64,000 bases of DNA from assembly GCA_026724425.1 (NCBI GenBank), contig JAIUCV010000008.1, positions 27,260,477 through 27,324,476 on the forward strand. Reading direction: 5' to 3'. The notes beneath the pieces are model-generated. The model saw only the letters and a list, made by a program, of their open reading frames with translations. It was not told the DNA's origin and did not search any database. Below are positions 25,401 to 37,217 of this stretch, piece after piece. A program made the translations under genes and the position numbers. This DNA comes from Erythrophleum ivorense (Eukaryota; Streptophyta; Magnoliopsida; Fabales; Fabaceae). Positions within the stretch are counted from its first letter, which is position 1; every line of letters starts with the position of its first letter.

Positions 25401-25473
25401 GTTTTCATTGACTCTTTTAAGTTCTATATGAGGTATTAGTAGTATGAAAAGTGTTATATAGTAAGGTATGACA
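22449..25473 (+). mobile_element. G1 5' LTR (about 3.0 kb, 5' end missing)
   Basis: From 'aaaagggatcag' at 22451 to about 23640 it aligns with 62092-63271 of the 3' LTR. It runs on to GGTATGACA at 25473, just before the primer site. Comparison with the 3' LTR start at 61965 indicates that about 120 bases are lost at the 5' end. It contains TATATAAATA at 23154-23163, a purine/pyrimidine-rich leader with 'gagagagaga', and a GCTAGGTCC segment near 24885. The frame 24479-24766 and similar ones are not conserved. Confidence 0.85.
23154..23163 (+). promoter_or_regulatory. G1 LTR TATA box
   Basis: TATATAAATA, about 820 bases into the intact LTR by comparison. The same box is kept in the 3' LTR near 62793, after 'gggttttagagaaaat'. 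Confidence 0.55.
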
Positions 25474-25477
25474 TTTC

Positions 25478-25489
25478 TGGTATCAGAGC
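25478..25489 (+). promoter_or_regulatory. G1 primer binding site, initiator Met tRNA
   Basis: TGGTATCAGAGC, complementary to the 3' end of plant initiator tRNA-Met, four bases after the LTR end at 25473. It marks the start of the G1 internal region and shows that the LTR to its left is the 5' LTR. Confidence 0.92.
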
Positions 25490-25575
25490 AAAAGGTTCTG
25501 GCATTGTGTATAGTTATGATCCTTTTGCTTAAGTTTAGTTACCTGCTTAGACTCACTTAGTGCCATTTACTAAGG

Positions 25576-26112
25576 ATGTCTGAGAAGAGCATAAAGGCAT
25601 CTCAGAATCACTGGTCAGAGGACACAGTTCAGGGTTTAGAGAGAGTATTCCTCCAAGGATTTTAGTGACTCTTGTGCCCATGATGAGACTACTAGGGACT
25701 TACAGAGGTGGAGTGACCTTCTATTTAAGAAAAGGATAGTTTGAGACCCTAGATTAGATGAGTTTCGGGTTATGCCAATAGTGCAGGAGGAGCATGATCT
25801 TATGGAGGAGGACCTAAAGGAGGATCCTGACTATGATAATGTTGCATCTGTGGACTCTGTTGATATAGTACAACTTGAGATCCTAGACGAGGACAGGGAG
25901 TCAGTGTCCTCTAATGGAATTTTGGTGAGAGAGCAGTTGACTGAATGGGAGACAAAGCTTATTCAAAGAGCACTTATAGAGGTACATGGTAGGTATAGCA
26001 TGGATTCAGTCTATGAGATCAAGGCTAAGTTTAAGTTGATCTCTGAGGAAGCAATCACGAAGAAGGATTTTTCGTTAGGGAGGCATTACCATTATATGTG
26101 GGAGACACATAT
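25576..26112 (+). pseudogene. G1 leader ORF, first part
   Basis: A coding-like region beginning ATGTCTGAGAAGAGC at 25576, with stops and a frame change. It opens from 25772 as an acidic stretch (EEDLKEDPDYD) followed by a mixed-charge stretch containing WETKLIQRAL and GRHYHYMWE. The frame runs into the terminal repeat of the DNA element at 26113 and resumes at 34605. I do not recognise the product. It sits between the primer site and gag, where some long plant Gypsy elements carry an extra ORF or the gag start. Confidence 0.5.
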
Positions 26113-26215
26113 GCGAGCGGATCGTCTGCAGTAATAAGAATTACTGCAGATCATGCTGTAAAATAAATCATAGTTGTATGTAACATCGTGTGGTGTATGG
26201 TGTGACATGTCATTT
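26113..26215. repeat. Left terminal inverted repeat of the Mutator-like element
   Basis: About 103 bases matching the reverse complement of the right end (34512-34604 plus 31861-31870). The outer 17 bases match best; the inner edge shares TGTGACA-GTCATT. The middle is diverged. Confidence 0.6.
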
Positions 26216-26255
26216 TTTTTAAAAAATTGGAGTAATCAAAATGCCCCCTTCACTC

Positions 26256-26490
26256 CTTTGCAACCTATCGTGATTGAAAATTTCCTTAGATCCATCACTT
26301 CCTTGCAACTTAAATGCACCCATCACTCCTCTCCAACCCATTGTGAATGAGATTTGATCAGGATTGAGATTTTCTCCAGATCTGTCACTCCCTCGCAACC
26401 CATCATCCCTGTATCGCTGAGATTTTCTCCAAATCCATCACTCTTTTGCAACCTGTTGTCCCTGTATCGTTGAGATTTTCTCCAAATCCA
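26256..26490 (+). repeat. Short tandem repeats in the Mutator-like element
   Basis: About four imperfect units of roughly 60-70 bases, each with 'gagattttctcca', 'atccatcact' and 'ttgcaacc'. The best two are near 26395-26490, sharing 'ccctgtatcg.tgagattttctccaaatccat'. Subterminal repeats are common in such elements. Confidence 0.65.
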
Positions 26491-27901
26491 TCTGCTCCGT
26501 CACCATTGTCTCCAGTTCCTTTCTCAGCATTTCTATCATCTCCATCGTCTCTATTTTATTTCTTAATTAGCTAACTAATTAACCTTTTTTCTTTTTTCTA
26601 GATGATTAATTGGTCTGTAGGAAAGGTTAATCCATCTTATCCACAGGGGCTAGTTGGTTCTAAATTTGGATTTTGTTATCTTATTTGAGTTTGCTTAGTT
26701 TTTATTCTCATTTGCTTAATTCCCCTATAATTGATATGCTGAAACTAGTTGAATTCAACGGGCCTATCTTATTGATATGCTAAATTCTGGTGGAATAAGA
26801 CTGTCATAAATTGTTAGTGCAATGTGAGAACTTGTTGTGTTATTTGAGTTGCTGAATAAGTTGTTAGGCTAAGGAACATATACAAATGATATCCAGCTAT
26901 GATTTTTGCTTGAATGCCTTACTAATCCCACCTACATACACTGTATGTTTTTACTTTGCTTTTAATGCTTTGAGAACTTAGGTTTCACTAAATTAGCTAC
27001 ATCTATTGCATGAATGAACTTCTTCAAAATGCTTTGAGAATTTTAGTAGTATATATTTCAATTTGGAGAGGGTTGTTTTGCTAATCCAGTTACACTTTTT
27101 TTTTTCTGAATGTTAAGGATCCTCATTGCCTCTTCTTTCTTAAACTTCTTCAAAAAGCAAATTTTGGAAATGCAATAGCAAATCTTAGTAATAAGTAAAT
27201 AGTAACAACTTATTTTTAAAGAATTGAAAGCTTTGGTAAATGATGTTGAATTATATCTAAGTGTTGTTTCAATTTCAATATTTTGACATTTGAATTACCA
27301 AATTGATTGTTACAAAATTGGTTAGACTTAGGAACTGGTCATATTTGTTTCAAATAGACTGAAGAACTGGTAAATGCTGCTGAAATCTTTGGTAAATGAT
27401 GTTGAAATCATTAAAATAAACTTTTGTACATTAGCATCATAATGAAGTTATACATTAAGTATGATTGAATTGATTGTTGTGACAAGATACATAATATTGC
27501 AATGTTTGTGATCATTGAAAGAGAAAAAGCTAAACAAACAAGATTGTTTGACTAAATCTTAATACATAAGCATTATATTACAATGTTTCTTATCATACAA
27601 GAAGAAAAATCACTTCTACTCATACACTTTATGACTGTATAGCTTCCTTCCTATTATAAATTTCAATGTACAACATCATTACAACGTTCCTATTCTAAAA
27701 TTCAGCTTCATTGGCAATTAAATTGCTCTTTAATTTGTTGGCTTGAAATGGCTCCGAGTTCCTTGGCTTTACACAAATTTGTTAAGCTTGACATCCACTC
27801 TCACATCTGTCTTTCCCATTGCCTTTTAAGCAAACTTCCTAATTACATTTGGAGCCTTCTTAAATGTGCTGTATGAAAACTAATAGATTAGACATGACAA
27901 T
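26491..27901. other. Internal part of the Mutator-like element, no clear gene
   Basis: No long open frame. There is a polypyrimidine tract then CTAG at about 26583-26602 that could be a splice acceptor. Most of the rest is A+T-rich and intron-like. A segment of less A+T-rich sequence at 27700-27860 could be an exon-like fragment, but I cannot name it. Capture of host gene pieces (Pack-MULE) is possible and unproven. Confidence 0.35.
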
Positions 27902-30841
27902 TGTGACACCTTAACCTCTAGCTCATACCCAACGTGCCCTCTAGCCCATATGGGCGGTGCGGAACTCATAAGGGAGACTCTTTCCTCTACCTTATGCTTA
28001 CTCTCTCCATGGCACTATGTGTGGGTAGAGCTCCACTTAGAAGTAATATGGACCGGTTGAGCTCTCTCTATCCTTCCTCATGCTCAATTACTCTTTCGAG
28101 ACTTATTTCAATCCCTACTATATGCTTTAAACTCATGGAAAGCAAAAAGGGATTAGAGACATGCATTTTCGCTATGGGCAGATTTTGCTTCATCTCTGGG
28201 CTAACTTTGGAAATTCATAACTAAATGCAGAAAAATCGTATCTGCATGATCTGGGTCATTCTAGAAAGTTTGAGACGTCTACTTCATGTTAAAAATACTT
28301 AGAAGTCTCAATCTCTCACTCATTCTGCGTTTGACATCGAAATAGTTCACTGGTCAGAGGGGACTTATTTGCTGTCACAGTTTACTGATATGGACTTTGA
28401 AAATGTCTAACTAATTCCAAAAAAATCCAATGCTCATAAACTCTATCTCTATGGAAAGATGTAGATGTTAGCTAGAGGAGAAAAATATCTCCAGATCAGT
28501 CCACCAAGCCAATTCCCCGGAAACCGATGAAACAGTACCTCGGGTCTGGTTGGGGGTCTGATTCTGGGCAGGAACTTCGAAATTTCATAACTTCCTCTAT
28601 GGACCTCTAAATGAGGTGCTTCCAGTTCCTACAAGTCACTGTGACCATCTAGTTTCTGTGTATAAAATTTCGTAGCCATTGGACTACGTTTGCCCCTCGG
28701 ACGACATGATTTCAAAACTGACCAAATGAACAGTGATTTTCTGAAATTCGGATTTCTGATGTCAACTTTGAATGATCATAGAAAATGCTATAGACCTCTA
28801 AATGACATGAACTCTAGCTTCCCAGAAAGCTCTAAACATAATCTAGCTACATGTCAAATCTCATAGCAAGAAGAGGTCATATGGCTATTCTATGACATCA
28901 TGTGCAAAGAGGCCCTTTCTTGGCCAAAAGTGTGGCTAATGGGGTCCAATCTTAAGTTTTCTACTTCTATGACTCTTTGAGCACATGAGAAAGCATCTAT
29001 AGGGGCTATCAATCATGCCTCAAGTGTCTAATAACTTAGATTGGGGAAACTCACTACCCCATGCCCACTTATGCACCCGTATATACTAGGCTATCATGGA
29101 TCATTTCTCATTCAACCATGCTCTTTCATTCATCATAAACCTCATTCTCATACATTCATCGTTAATACATACATTGTCTTACAATATTTATCATTGCTAC
29201 ATCAGATACAACATTTACATCTTACATCTCATGTACAATGTATTACAAAACTTTACACTTTTCTTCTTCATCTCTATCCCTAGCCTCATGCTTGTTGGTG
29301 GTTGCTCCCATCCCTTATCTCACTTGGGCCACCTGACATGGTTGGATGGTGGAGAGGGAGGGTGAGATTCGGAGAATCTCAGTAGTTCAACTCTCATTCA
29401 AACATACATATATTGCATGCAACAAGTCTCATTATGTATGTATGGCATGTTAGCATATAAAACATGATGAAAACATTTAAAACATGTGAAATGGCCATGG
29501 ATAACATTCAAGAGCTCGCTGAGTACTTGGATCGGCCTCACCCTTCCCTTATGGCTTTTGGATTTACCTTCCCATACTTTAGAGGTACTTAGACTCACCC
29601 TTACTCTTTGGGAGTCAACCTCACTTTTGGGAGACCTGGCTCAACCAACTTAGGGCTTCGGCTCATCCTCACCTTGGCTATAGGGTTATTGGCTTTTCCA
29701 TTTCCTCAAGCAAACCAACAATCATTTAAAACATCATCTCAATCATAACACATAATCATGCTAACACACTTCTCATAGCTCATATCATTCATACACACAA
29801 GCAAGACAATGTAAACACACAATTATGCATGAGAGAAAGTGGAGAGAACTACCTTTGTTGGCTATCTACTACTTGCTCTGTCAATGGTCTCCTCCCTTGT
29901 TGATTTCACAACAACTTCTAGATGGGAGAGTTTCCTCTTGAGCCTAACCACCCAAAAGCATAGAATTAATGGTTTAATACTCAATTCTTAAGCTAGGGGT
30001 CTCTTCTAATTAGCTCTACTGAGCTTCTCACTCTAGGCCTTTCCTCACTCTAGGGTCCATGAGCTATCCCTCTCTTTTCTCAACTCTTAAGAAAGGGGAA
30101 AAGCAAGAAAGAGAAGACTATCTACTTCTAATCTCTCTCAAGAATGGTTTCCCACTCTCTCTCCTCTAAACCAGACTCAAGACCTAACCATTTCTATCAT
30201 CTGAACCGTAGGAAAGAGGGGAAAAGGGGAAAAGGGCAACTTACTAAGAGGAAGCCATGAAAATTCATACCTTTCTTGTGCTTTCCTCTTCTCTTCAGCT
30301 TCTCTCTCTCTCCTCCGCCCTTTGCTCTCCTAAGACGAGTTTGAGTCGGTTAGAAGAAGAAAGAAGAGATTTGGAAGCTTTTAAAAAGTCAAATTCTCTT
30401 TTTCTCGCTTTTCTGGACCGCTCTCGCTATAGCGAGTTAGTGCCCTCGCTACGGCGAGCTCGTGTCTATTCCAGACTTCTACCTTCGCTATGGCGTCGCT
30501 ACGACGAGATCGTGTTTGTTCCAGACCTCTGCCTTCGCTATAGCGCCGCTATGGCGAGCAACTCTCTGGTCTCTATATGGAATGCCGCACTTGCTATAGC
30601 TAGGAATAATTTCGCTACGGCGAGCAACTCACTGGTTTCTATATGGAATGCCGCACTCGCTATAGCTAGGAACATATTCACTACGGCGAAGAGGCATTCT
30701 CGCTATGGCGATTCCATATCTCGCTATGGCGAGAAGACTTAGAAAATTCTCAGCTCTTCGAAAATTTTCTAGCTTCTCTTTTCCTTTCCTTTTCTCATTT
30801 CTTTTCTATTTTCTTTTCTTTCCTTTTTCTGGGTTGTTACA
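27902..30841 (-). mobile_element. Solo Gypsy LTR (2940 bp), minus strand, TSD ACAAT
   Basis: On the minus strand it starts TGTAACAACCCAG at 30841 and ends AAGGTGTCACA at 27902. The perfect 5-bp repeat ACAAT is at 27897-27901 and 30842-30846. No internal region is present. It has the same layout as family A (GGTGAGATTC segment near 29360, GGTGAGG-type array 29520-29690, 'gtagttctctcc' near 29845) but distinct sequence. Its transcribed leader carries an unusual GC-rich palindrome array at 30412-30733. It sits inside the Mutator-like element. Confidence 0.9.
30412..30733. repeat. Array of near-palindromes CGCTATAGCG / CGCTATGGCGAG
   Basis: About ten copies of a 10-14 bp, nearly self-complementary word (CTCGCTATAGCGAG, TCGCTATGGCGA, CGCTACGGCGAG and variants). 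They are spaced irregularly, with a 66-bp tandem duplication starting at 30555 and 30621. The G+C content stands out sharply from the surroundings. It lies about 100-430 bases from the 5' end of the minus-strand LTR, in its U3. The plus-strand frame 30257-30742 that crosses it contains the duplication as a 22-residue repeat and is not taken as a gene. Confidence 0.85.
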
Positions 30842-31865
30842 ACAATCCATAATTTTCCAAAGCTAATGGGCTTTCTATTGATGCAACATAACAAATACAC
30901 ATACTCTACATCATGGAGATGATGAGGAGTGAATGATTAATGCACTTCCATTAAGTTACAAGAGTGAGAAATTATAATGCAACCTTTCACCACTAGTCAT
31001 TTATGCCAATCCTCCTGAATCAAGTAATAAGAAATTTACAACAAGAGGACATGTAAACAAAATGGCATTCTCTGTTTTAATTCACTTTGTGTTTAAACAG
31101 AACGGCAGTGCTATCATATATTCATGTCAGCAACACGTATATGGTCTAACGGGGTAAAAAAATGAGTACCTTATCCTTAATTGGTTCAACCTTTTATTTT
31201 CTTTGCCAATCATACAACTCATACTGGTTTAAAGAATCAAAAAAGTGGGGATTATGGGTAAACATCACATTCCAACTTTGTCAATCATGTTGATTTTCTA
31301 CAACAAGTGTAGGGGAATAAAATCAATCTAGAAAATTAAATCAATCCAGCATTCAGCATTCAATGAATGAGAAAAAAATTTTGACAAAATTAATCTAGTG
31401 AATTAAAAATGTAGGGGAATAAAATCAACATAGAACAATCATCCAGAAAATTCGAGATTTGGTTCAATGAGATGAACCAAATTTCAATGCCAAAATTCAA
31501 CATTCAGTATGAGGAGATTGTGAAGTAAACTATTAGGAAGTGGTTCCGTCTTTCATCTTCTTCGTGGCGACCAGATCTCCAGCACATGGGGAAAAAACTA
31601 GAAATTTCACTACCAAAATTTAATAATCAGAATGACAGTATCAGAAAAAGCATGAAGGAACTCCCATGAGGGAGGATGGCGAAATCAAGATCGCTTCCTG
31701 GGGAACCAGAAGAATGGAACCAAGTCTTTGTGTTTCTTTTTCTTCTTCAGTCGTTGGCCTCTTAGGGAGTTTGGGGGCTTCGAAATAATGCGTTACGTTG
31801 GTCTCCTGTGTTTTAGGGGCTCCCGTGCGTTGTGTTAAGGAAAGAGTTTACTGCACCTTTTAATG
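30842..31865. other. Right internal part of the Mutator-like element
   Basis: A+T-rich to about 31500, then less A+T-rich sequence to 31860 (near 31540-31800) with 'cttcttcgtggcgacc' and a short frame opening ATGAGGGAGGATGG near 31668. This could be a captured first exon or promoter piece. No family is recognisable and no frame exceeds 60 codons. Confidence 0.35.
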
Positions 31866-31870
31866 ACGTG

Positions 31871-34506
31871 TGAGTGGCTCGTCACACAACCCTCAAAATA
31901 ATACTAGGTTGATAAAATATGTAGTGAATGGCATAACCTAGGTCATCTCCCCTGGAATTGGCGTTCAATGTTTAATTAAGTTTTCCAAATGTTAAAAGAC
32001 TCTAAAATTTCCTAAACAAAGGGGATTTTGATTTACTTAAACTATTTAAAATAAAATTGAATTAAAATTCCTAATTACTATCTAATTGAGTGAATTATAG
32101 TCTTGTGACTAGCTTTGGATTCGTCCCTTGGTATCCACTATCCTTATCCTAATCCAATTATGATTAATTCTGGCCTAAGAGTTCCTAATCGTGTTCATAA
32201 CAAATTATCTTGGGTTACCACTCAAGATTCAAGAGATTAATAATCCAACATTGAATTGAGACCTCAATCCCGCATTAAATTGTTAATTCTTGTTTCTAAG
32301 ATCAATGAACATCCAATTTGATTGATTAACTGATTGATTAGCCTCTGAATCATCCTAAATATTTAATTAACCAACTAAACATTGAGGAATCCTCAATTCA
32401 AATAATCTCACTCATGTATTTTATCGAACACCTTCGAAGCATACATGGGAATTCAAATAACATTGAAATTAATCAGATCAATTAATCAACAAAAATACTT
32501 CCTAATTAGTGTCTAACTAGCCACTAATTACAATTACACAAATTCCCTTATCAAATATAACTTAACCAAGAAAATAAATGAAAGAGAAAAATGTAGGAAA
32601 AATAAGGAAATTCTTAGCCAAAAACTATGTCTTCTCCATGGATTCAAGCTTCTCCAAGAGCTTCCTCCTTGCTAGCCTCAAGATGAACTAAAGCTTCATG
32701 GGATGTTGGATGATGGAATGGAGTGGAGTGGAGAGGGGATGTGCTGGACGAAGGAGTGGAATATGGCATAGGATGGATGAATGGTTGATGGGGTGGATGG
32801 ATGGTTTGAATGAATGGGAACGAAGGATATATATAGATGAAGATTTTCGTAAACATTGAGGCGTGAGATGGTTGAATTCTGCGAATGGATAATGGATATG
32901 AATTGAATGAAGGAGGCGTGCTGAATGAAGCTTCTATCTCCTTCACGTATCAACTCACGTGTTAACTGCTTCATATATATATAAGGTGGAGCTGCATGGA
33001 TGTGTGTATGAGAGTGGGCCCTGCTGGTTATTTTATTTTATTGAATTCCATATAAATTCCTTTTCTCTTGTTTCTGCAGCTCCTTCGTTAGTTTTTCACA
33101 TGGTTTCCTTCGTATCATGCAGCTTCCTTCTTATCGTTATTATTCACGTCTTCATTTAACCTTCAGCCCAGGCTTCTTAGCTTCTTCATGCATTTTTCAT
33201 GTAGCTCTTCATTTTTCTCAAGCAGGGCTGCCTCTTCTTCGACGTGGGATGCTTCCAATCCAGCTCAGCAGCTTTTTTGTTCAGCTCGCTTCTTACTTCC
33301 ATTTGAAACCTTTTGCACTTGTTCTGACTCATTGTTGCTGCTTCTTTTACGTGTTGCACGTCCTCTTTTCTTTCCATGCAGGCTCGAGCTTCCTTCAGCT
33401 CAGCTTCTTCTCTTTGCTCCAACTTCTTCACGTTGCTTCCTTTCATTTAATCCTTCATCCACGCACAGCTTTGCATGCAAGAATAAACCATTAAATCTGC
33501 TGCTCCAGCATTTTTGTTCCTCAGTGAACCACGTGCAGCCTGTTATTTTCTTCATGTTGGCTTCTAGCGTTTGCCTTTGTTCTGCTCGAGTTTGTGAGCT
33601 ACTACACCATCTCGTTCCTCAGCTCATGCAGCTTCTTCTTCAACTCATTCAGCTCATTTACGTGAACTTCTTCTTAAAATCGAGCCTACTTCTTCTTCTG
33701 TTTTACTCGAGTTTGCTTCTTGCAGTTGCTTCTTATCCTTCACGCCAGCCTTCTTTACCATGTTTTGCCCAGTTCAGCATCCTTTTTAGCATCTTGCTTT
33801 GTTCTTAAACTCAAAAACAGAGGCTTCTTGGGCATGTTCGTTCTCTTAACTCCATCTCAGTTCATACATCCAGCCCACGTTGCTCCTTCAGCGTCCTTTT
33901 CATTTATTTCCCACATGCTTTGTTTGAGTCTGCGCTTCTTCTCTACCCAGCTGCTTCTCTCTCGTTCAGCTTGCTTTTCTCGAGCTAAAGATGTTGCTCT
34001 TCATGCATGGTTTTGCCCATGCGTGGTTCTTCCTGCAGCTGCCAATTCTCTCCAGTTCTCCCATTTTTCACGTGGCCATGGCTTCTTGTTTCTTTGCTCG
34101 AGCTCAAGCTTCTTCCACGTGGCTTCCAAGCTGCTTAATGGCTGTAGTATGCTTTGCTCTCAACGTGGAATTATACATGTGGGCTGGTCAACAAGAGAAT
34201 GAAGCTTGTGCAAGATTTGTATTGACTATGCTCTTTCCTTCTCTTCTTTAATTCAAAATACCATTCAAGCTTTAATTGTTCATTGAAATCCTGCACAAAA
34301 GAGTGGGAAAAATCAAATAGGAATTTTCACAAAATTATTTTAAGATAAATTTATGCATTAAAATCCAATAATTTGTAACTTAATTCCTCAAATATAGAAA
34401 ATGGCTACTAAAATCAAATTTCATCTAATTAGACCCTTAAAGCCAATTTTGAGTACTAAAATGTTTAAGTTAAAAGGATTAAAATGTATAAAAATTATAC
34501 TTATCA
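31871..34506 (-). mobile_element. Solo LTR of the tRNA-Asp-primed family (2636 bp), TSD ACGTG
   Basis: The plus strand reads TGAGTGGCTCG at the left and CTTATCA at the right, with the perfect 5-bp repeat ACGTG at 31866-31870 and 34507-34511. The ends match the LTRs at 46094-47665 and 51732-53027; by that element's PBS and PPT, this LTR is on the minus strand. It is about 1 kb longer than those because of a long purine-rich U3 (pyrimidine-rich on the plus strand, about 33060-34250). Open frames there (for example 33188-33808) are Ser/Phe/Leu/Cys-rich and are composition effects. It lies inside the right terminal repeat of the Mutator-like element. Confidence 0.9.
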
Positions 34507-34511
34507 ACGTG

Positions 34512-34604
34512 TCACAATGGGAGCAAGCCGATTGCACAGACAGTGGGGATAACGTTTACTGCACCAAATGTTGTAATTTCCTCTAATGCAGAGGATCCGC
34601 TCCC
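34512..34604. repeat. Right terminal inverted repeat of the Mutator-like element
   Basis: Outer end ...TGCAGAGGATCCGCTCCC. The reverse complement matches the left end at 26113. The inner part continues left of the solo LTR at 31861-31870. The flank AGACATATA follows at 34605. Confidence 0.6.
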
Positions 34605-34870
34605 AGACATATACTATCTATGTTGCCACCGTTGTGGATCAGAAGGATTATGAGGAATATGAGTGGGTAGGTGCCTTACTGAGTTATCTCTTAGAGCAAC
34701 ATGATGTTGGAGATTATATTAGATCAAATATTAGAGTAGGAGGCTATGATAGGACTTTTGCCCTATGCTATAGGGAGATTGATACCTTTGCTCACATTAG
34801 GATCTTAGACCATGGTAGTCCCTAGAGATGGCAATTAGCTAGGGAAGGTTATGACTGATATACTATTGTA
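34605..34870 (+). pseudogene. G1 leader ORF, second part
   Basis: The frame resumes directly after the DNA element and is open to TAG at 34823-34825 (YEEYEWVGALLSYL, then DYIRSNIRVGGYD), with coding-like sequence for some codons more. With the first part it would give a product of at least 250 residues. Product unrecognised. 34870-35160 is non-coding A+T-rich spacer with an (AATA)n run near 35091-35123. Confidence 0.5.
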
Positions 34871-35169
34871 CATATGACTGATCATGATTAGAGCTAGTCA
34901 TTAATGTTTTGAGGATATGTAAATGATAAGTTATGATCACTAGTGATGTATGGAGTTAGCCGTACAATATTTTGATTTGTAATGACTATGTCTAATGTGA
35001 TGTAATTAGATGCAAAATGAAATATATGTAAATGTTAGATATGATCATTTGAGCAGTCCTTATCACACCTTTGCCCATTTGTCTTTGTTAAATAAGAATA
35101 AATAAATAAATAAATAAATAAATGCTAATATGTATGTTTTTCTTTCCCCTTGATTAAGAAATTCTCAAA

Positions 35170-35352
35170 AAGGTAAGAACAAGGAGAGGTGCTAATAGTA
35201 ATGCTAGAGGTGCTAATAGTAGTGCTAGAGGTGCTAGCAGTAGTACTAGCGATACGTGAAGGCCAAAGTTGATTAGATGCAAGTAATTTTTGATCGTTTA
35301 GACCAACAACAACAAATGATGGAACAACAGTGTCAGGCTATAGTAGGTCAAG
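35170..35352 (+). pseudogene. G1 gag, 5' end
   Basis: Begins with tandem 'ggtgctaatagta/gtgctaga' units at about 35188-35252, which would encode a Gly/Ala/Ser/Asn-rich stretch. A Gln-rich segment (FDRLDQQQQMMEQQ) follows at about 35290-35335, as is common near the start of chromovirus gag. The frame is broken by 'tagatg' near 35276. The solo LTR starts at 35353 and gag continues at 45186. Confidence 0.6.
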
Positions 35353-37217
35353 TGTAACGCCTCTTCTAAATACTCATTTTTAGCTATAAATTTTTGAGGA
35401 ATTTCTTATTTAATTTTAATTACCTTTTTCTATGGTAATTATCCTTTCACAATAGAATCTAATTAATGGCATAGCAGACTACGACAATAACAGAAATACA
35501 CTATAATTTATACAAACTAGTTTAAGAGTTTCCTCATAAGGGAACGGGGTCATACAAATCACATCACATCAAAAGGGAATCTATCCTATAACCATTCAAA
35601 AAGAAAATCCCCAGATAACAAAAAGGACTAAAAAGGTCAGTCCCCTTTGTTCACAAAAGGGTTAATGTCAGCGACTAGGCCTCTGTTCATGCAAACGAAG
35701 GAGCAGGAGGGTCAACGCCACCCAATGGGAATGTGTGGGACTCTAGCTCCCTTGGGGACACAAAATACACTAGTACAACACGAACAATATCATCACATGA
35801 TATGATGCGTATATTATGGATGACAAAGACCCATCCCCGAAGTGGGAATTGGATCCACTTCACTTGGAGTTCTAGCATCACTTGATAAATCGGCATCTAA
35901 GAAAAGTATAAACCACAATAGAGTGAGAAATAGTTTTCTCAGTAACATAGATAGGATTAATACCACATAATATCCATGAAGAAGAGTCAAGTACTTTTAA
36001 CAAACAACAAGCAATATAATGGTAAGACAATAAATTTATTAAACAATATAAACGGAGAGATATACCTGTTAGTAATATCTAACGTGAATATGAAATAGCA
36101 AAGTGAACAGACATATTACATCTAAAGATAGAATATGAATAAAATACAAGAATTGTCTCAACGTAATTGATATTCAAAGTTGCAAGATATTCAAGAGATT
36201 TCTACGTGCATAGAATGTAGAAGATATCACAAACAATATTTATTCTCTCTTAACCATTAGGCCTTGGAGACCACCAGGCCCAACACTCAGACAGTGTCAT
36301 ATTGGCTTCTGTAGGCTCAAGCTCAGCTCATGTTGCATGCCATGACATAACAGGCTCAGCCCTGCTTCCTTTATTAAGGCGTCCCCCAGTGAGTACCCAA
36401 GGAAAGTCATATAAAACACCACAATAATATGTCATCCAAGCCATCATTTGATCAAGGCATGATAGGTATATTTGGGAAAGAACTGCCTTGCACAACTCTG
36501 TGCATAAATAATCTCGGTAGCATGACTGCATATTGGAGTCTAAAAATTAGTGGTTTAGATATTTTAAAGTATCTTTAAGATTAGACATCCAACACAACAG
36601 CAGCTATCAAATGGTCAACTCTGGCACATATATAGGGCTTACCCCTGTCCACCCTATATATTGGCCAATCCTTTGGGCTCACCCCCTGTCCACCCTATAT
36701 ATTGGCTAGTCCTTTACCAAAGAACCCATACTTATATAATCAGGCAATACACAACATATTATCCATGTCAAGAAATCAGGCAATATATCAGCATAACAAA
36801 TAGTGTAATTCCAAAACATATATTATCATATATTCCATGCTTGACATAACGCTGCGTAATTTTCCAACTATTTCAAATGGGCTCCAAAATTCACAAAATA
36901 AATATCAACATAATCCAGGTAGCATGTATAATATATTAGGCCTCAAAAGTCATCTAGAACATGTCAAATAACATTGGGAAAAATTCAAGAACATCTTGGT
37001 CAACACTTTTTCTTAAAAATTTGACTTTTTATACAATGATCCATAACTCACCAAAATTTCACCATAGGCCTTATTTTTCATGTAGATTAACCTAATTTAG
37101 TTGGATTTAAGAAAACTCTTCCCTATGTATATGTACATGTGTTGGCCGAATCTATGCATCTAAGAAGACATGTGATTTTGCTTCATTTTCATGTCACCAA
37201 ATAGCCACACATATATA

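Larger units (their letters stand above)
26113..34604. mobile_element. Mutator-like DNA element, non-autonomous, with two nested LTRs
   Basis: The ends are inverted copies: left G-C-GAGCGGATC then TCTGCA, right the reverse complement of GGGAGCGGATCC then TCTGCA. Similarity continues for about 100 bases on both sides (TTGTGACA.GTCATT at the inner edge). The flanks carry a 9-bp near-duplication, ACACATATG at 26105 and AGACATATA at 34605, as expected for MULEs. The leader ORF frame of G1 stops at one end and resumes at the other. Without the two solo LTRs (27902-30841, 31871-34506) the element is about 2.9 kb. I see no transposase, so it would need one in trans. Long TIRs with 9-bp duplication are characteristic of Mutator-like elements; other superfamilies are not excluded. 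Confidence 0.65.

Noticed and set aside
30257..30742. 161-codon plus-strand frame with a 22-residue internal repeat
   Set aside because: It lies antisense inside the solo LTR 27902-30841. The peptide repeat is just the 66-bp DNA duplication in the palindrome array.
33188..33808. 206-codon plus-strand frame and overlapping neighbours at 33117-34251
   Set aside because: Antisense to the purine-rich U3 of an LTR. It is Ser/Leu/Phe/Cys-rich from pyrimidine-rich DNA, and several frames are open at once.
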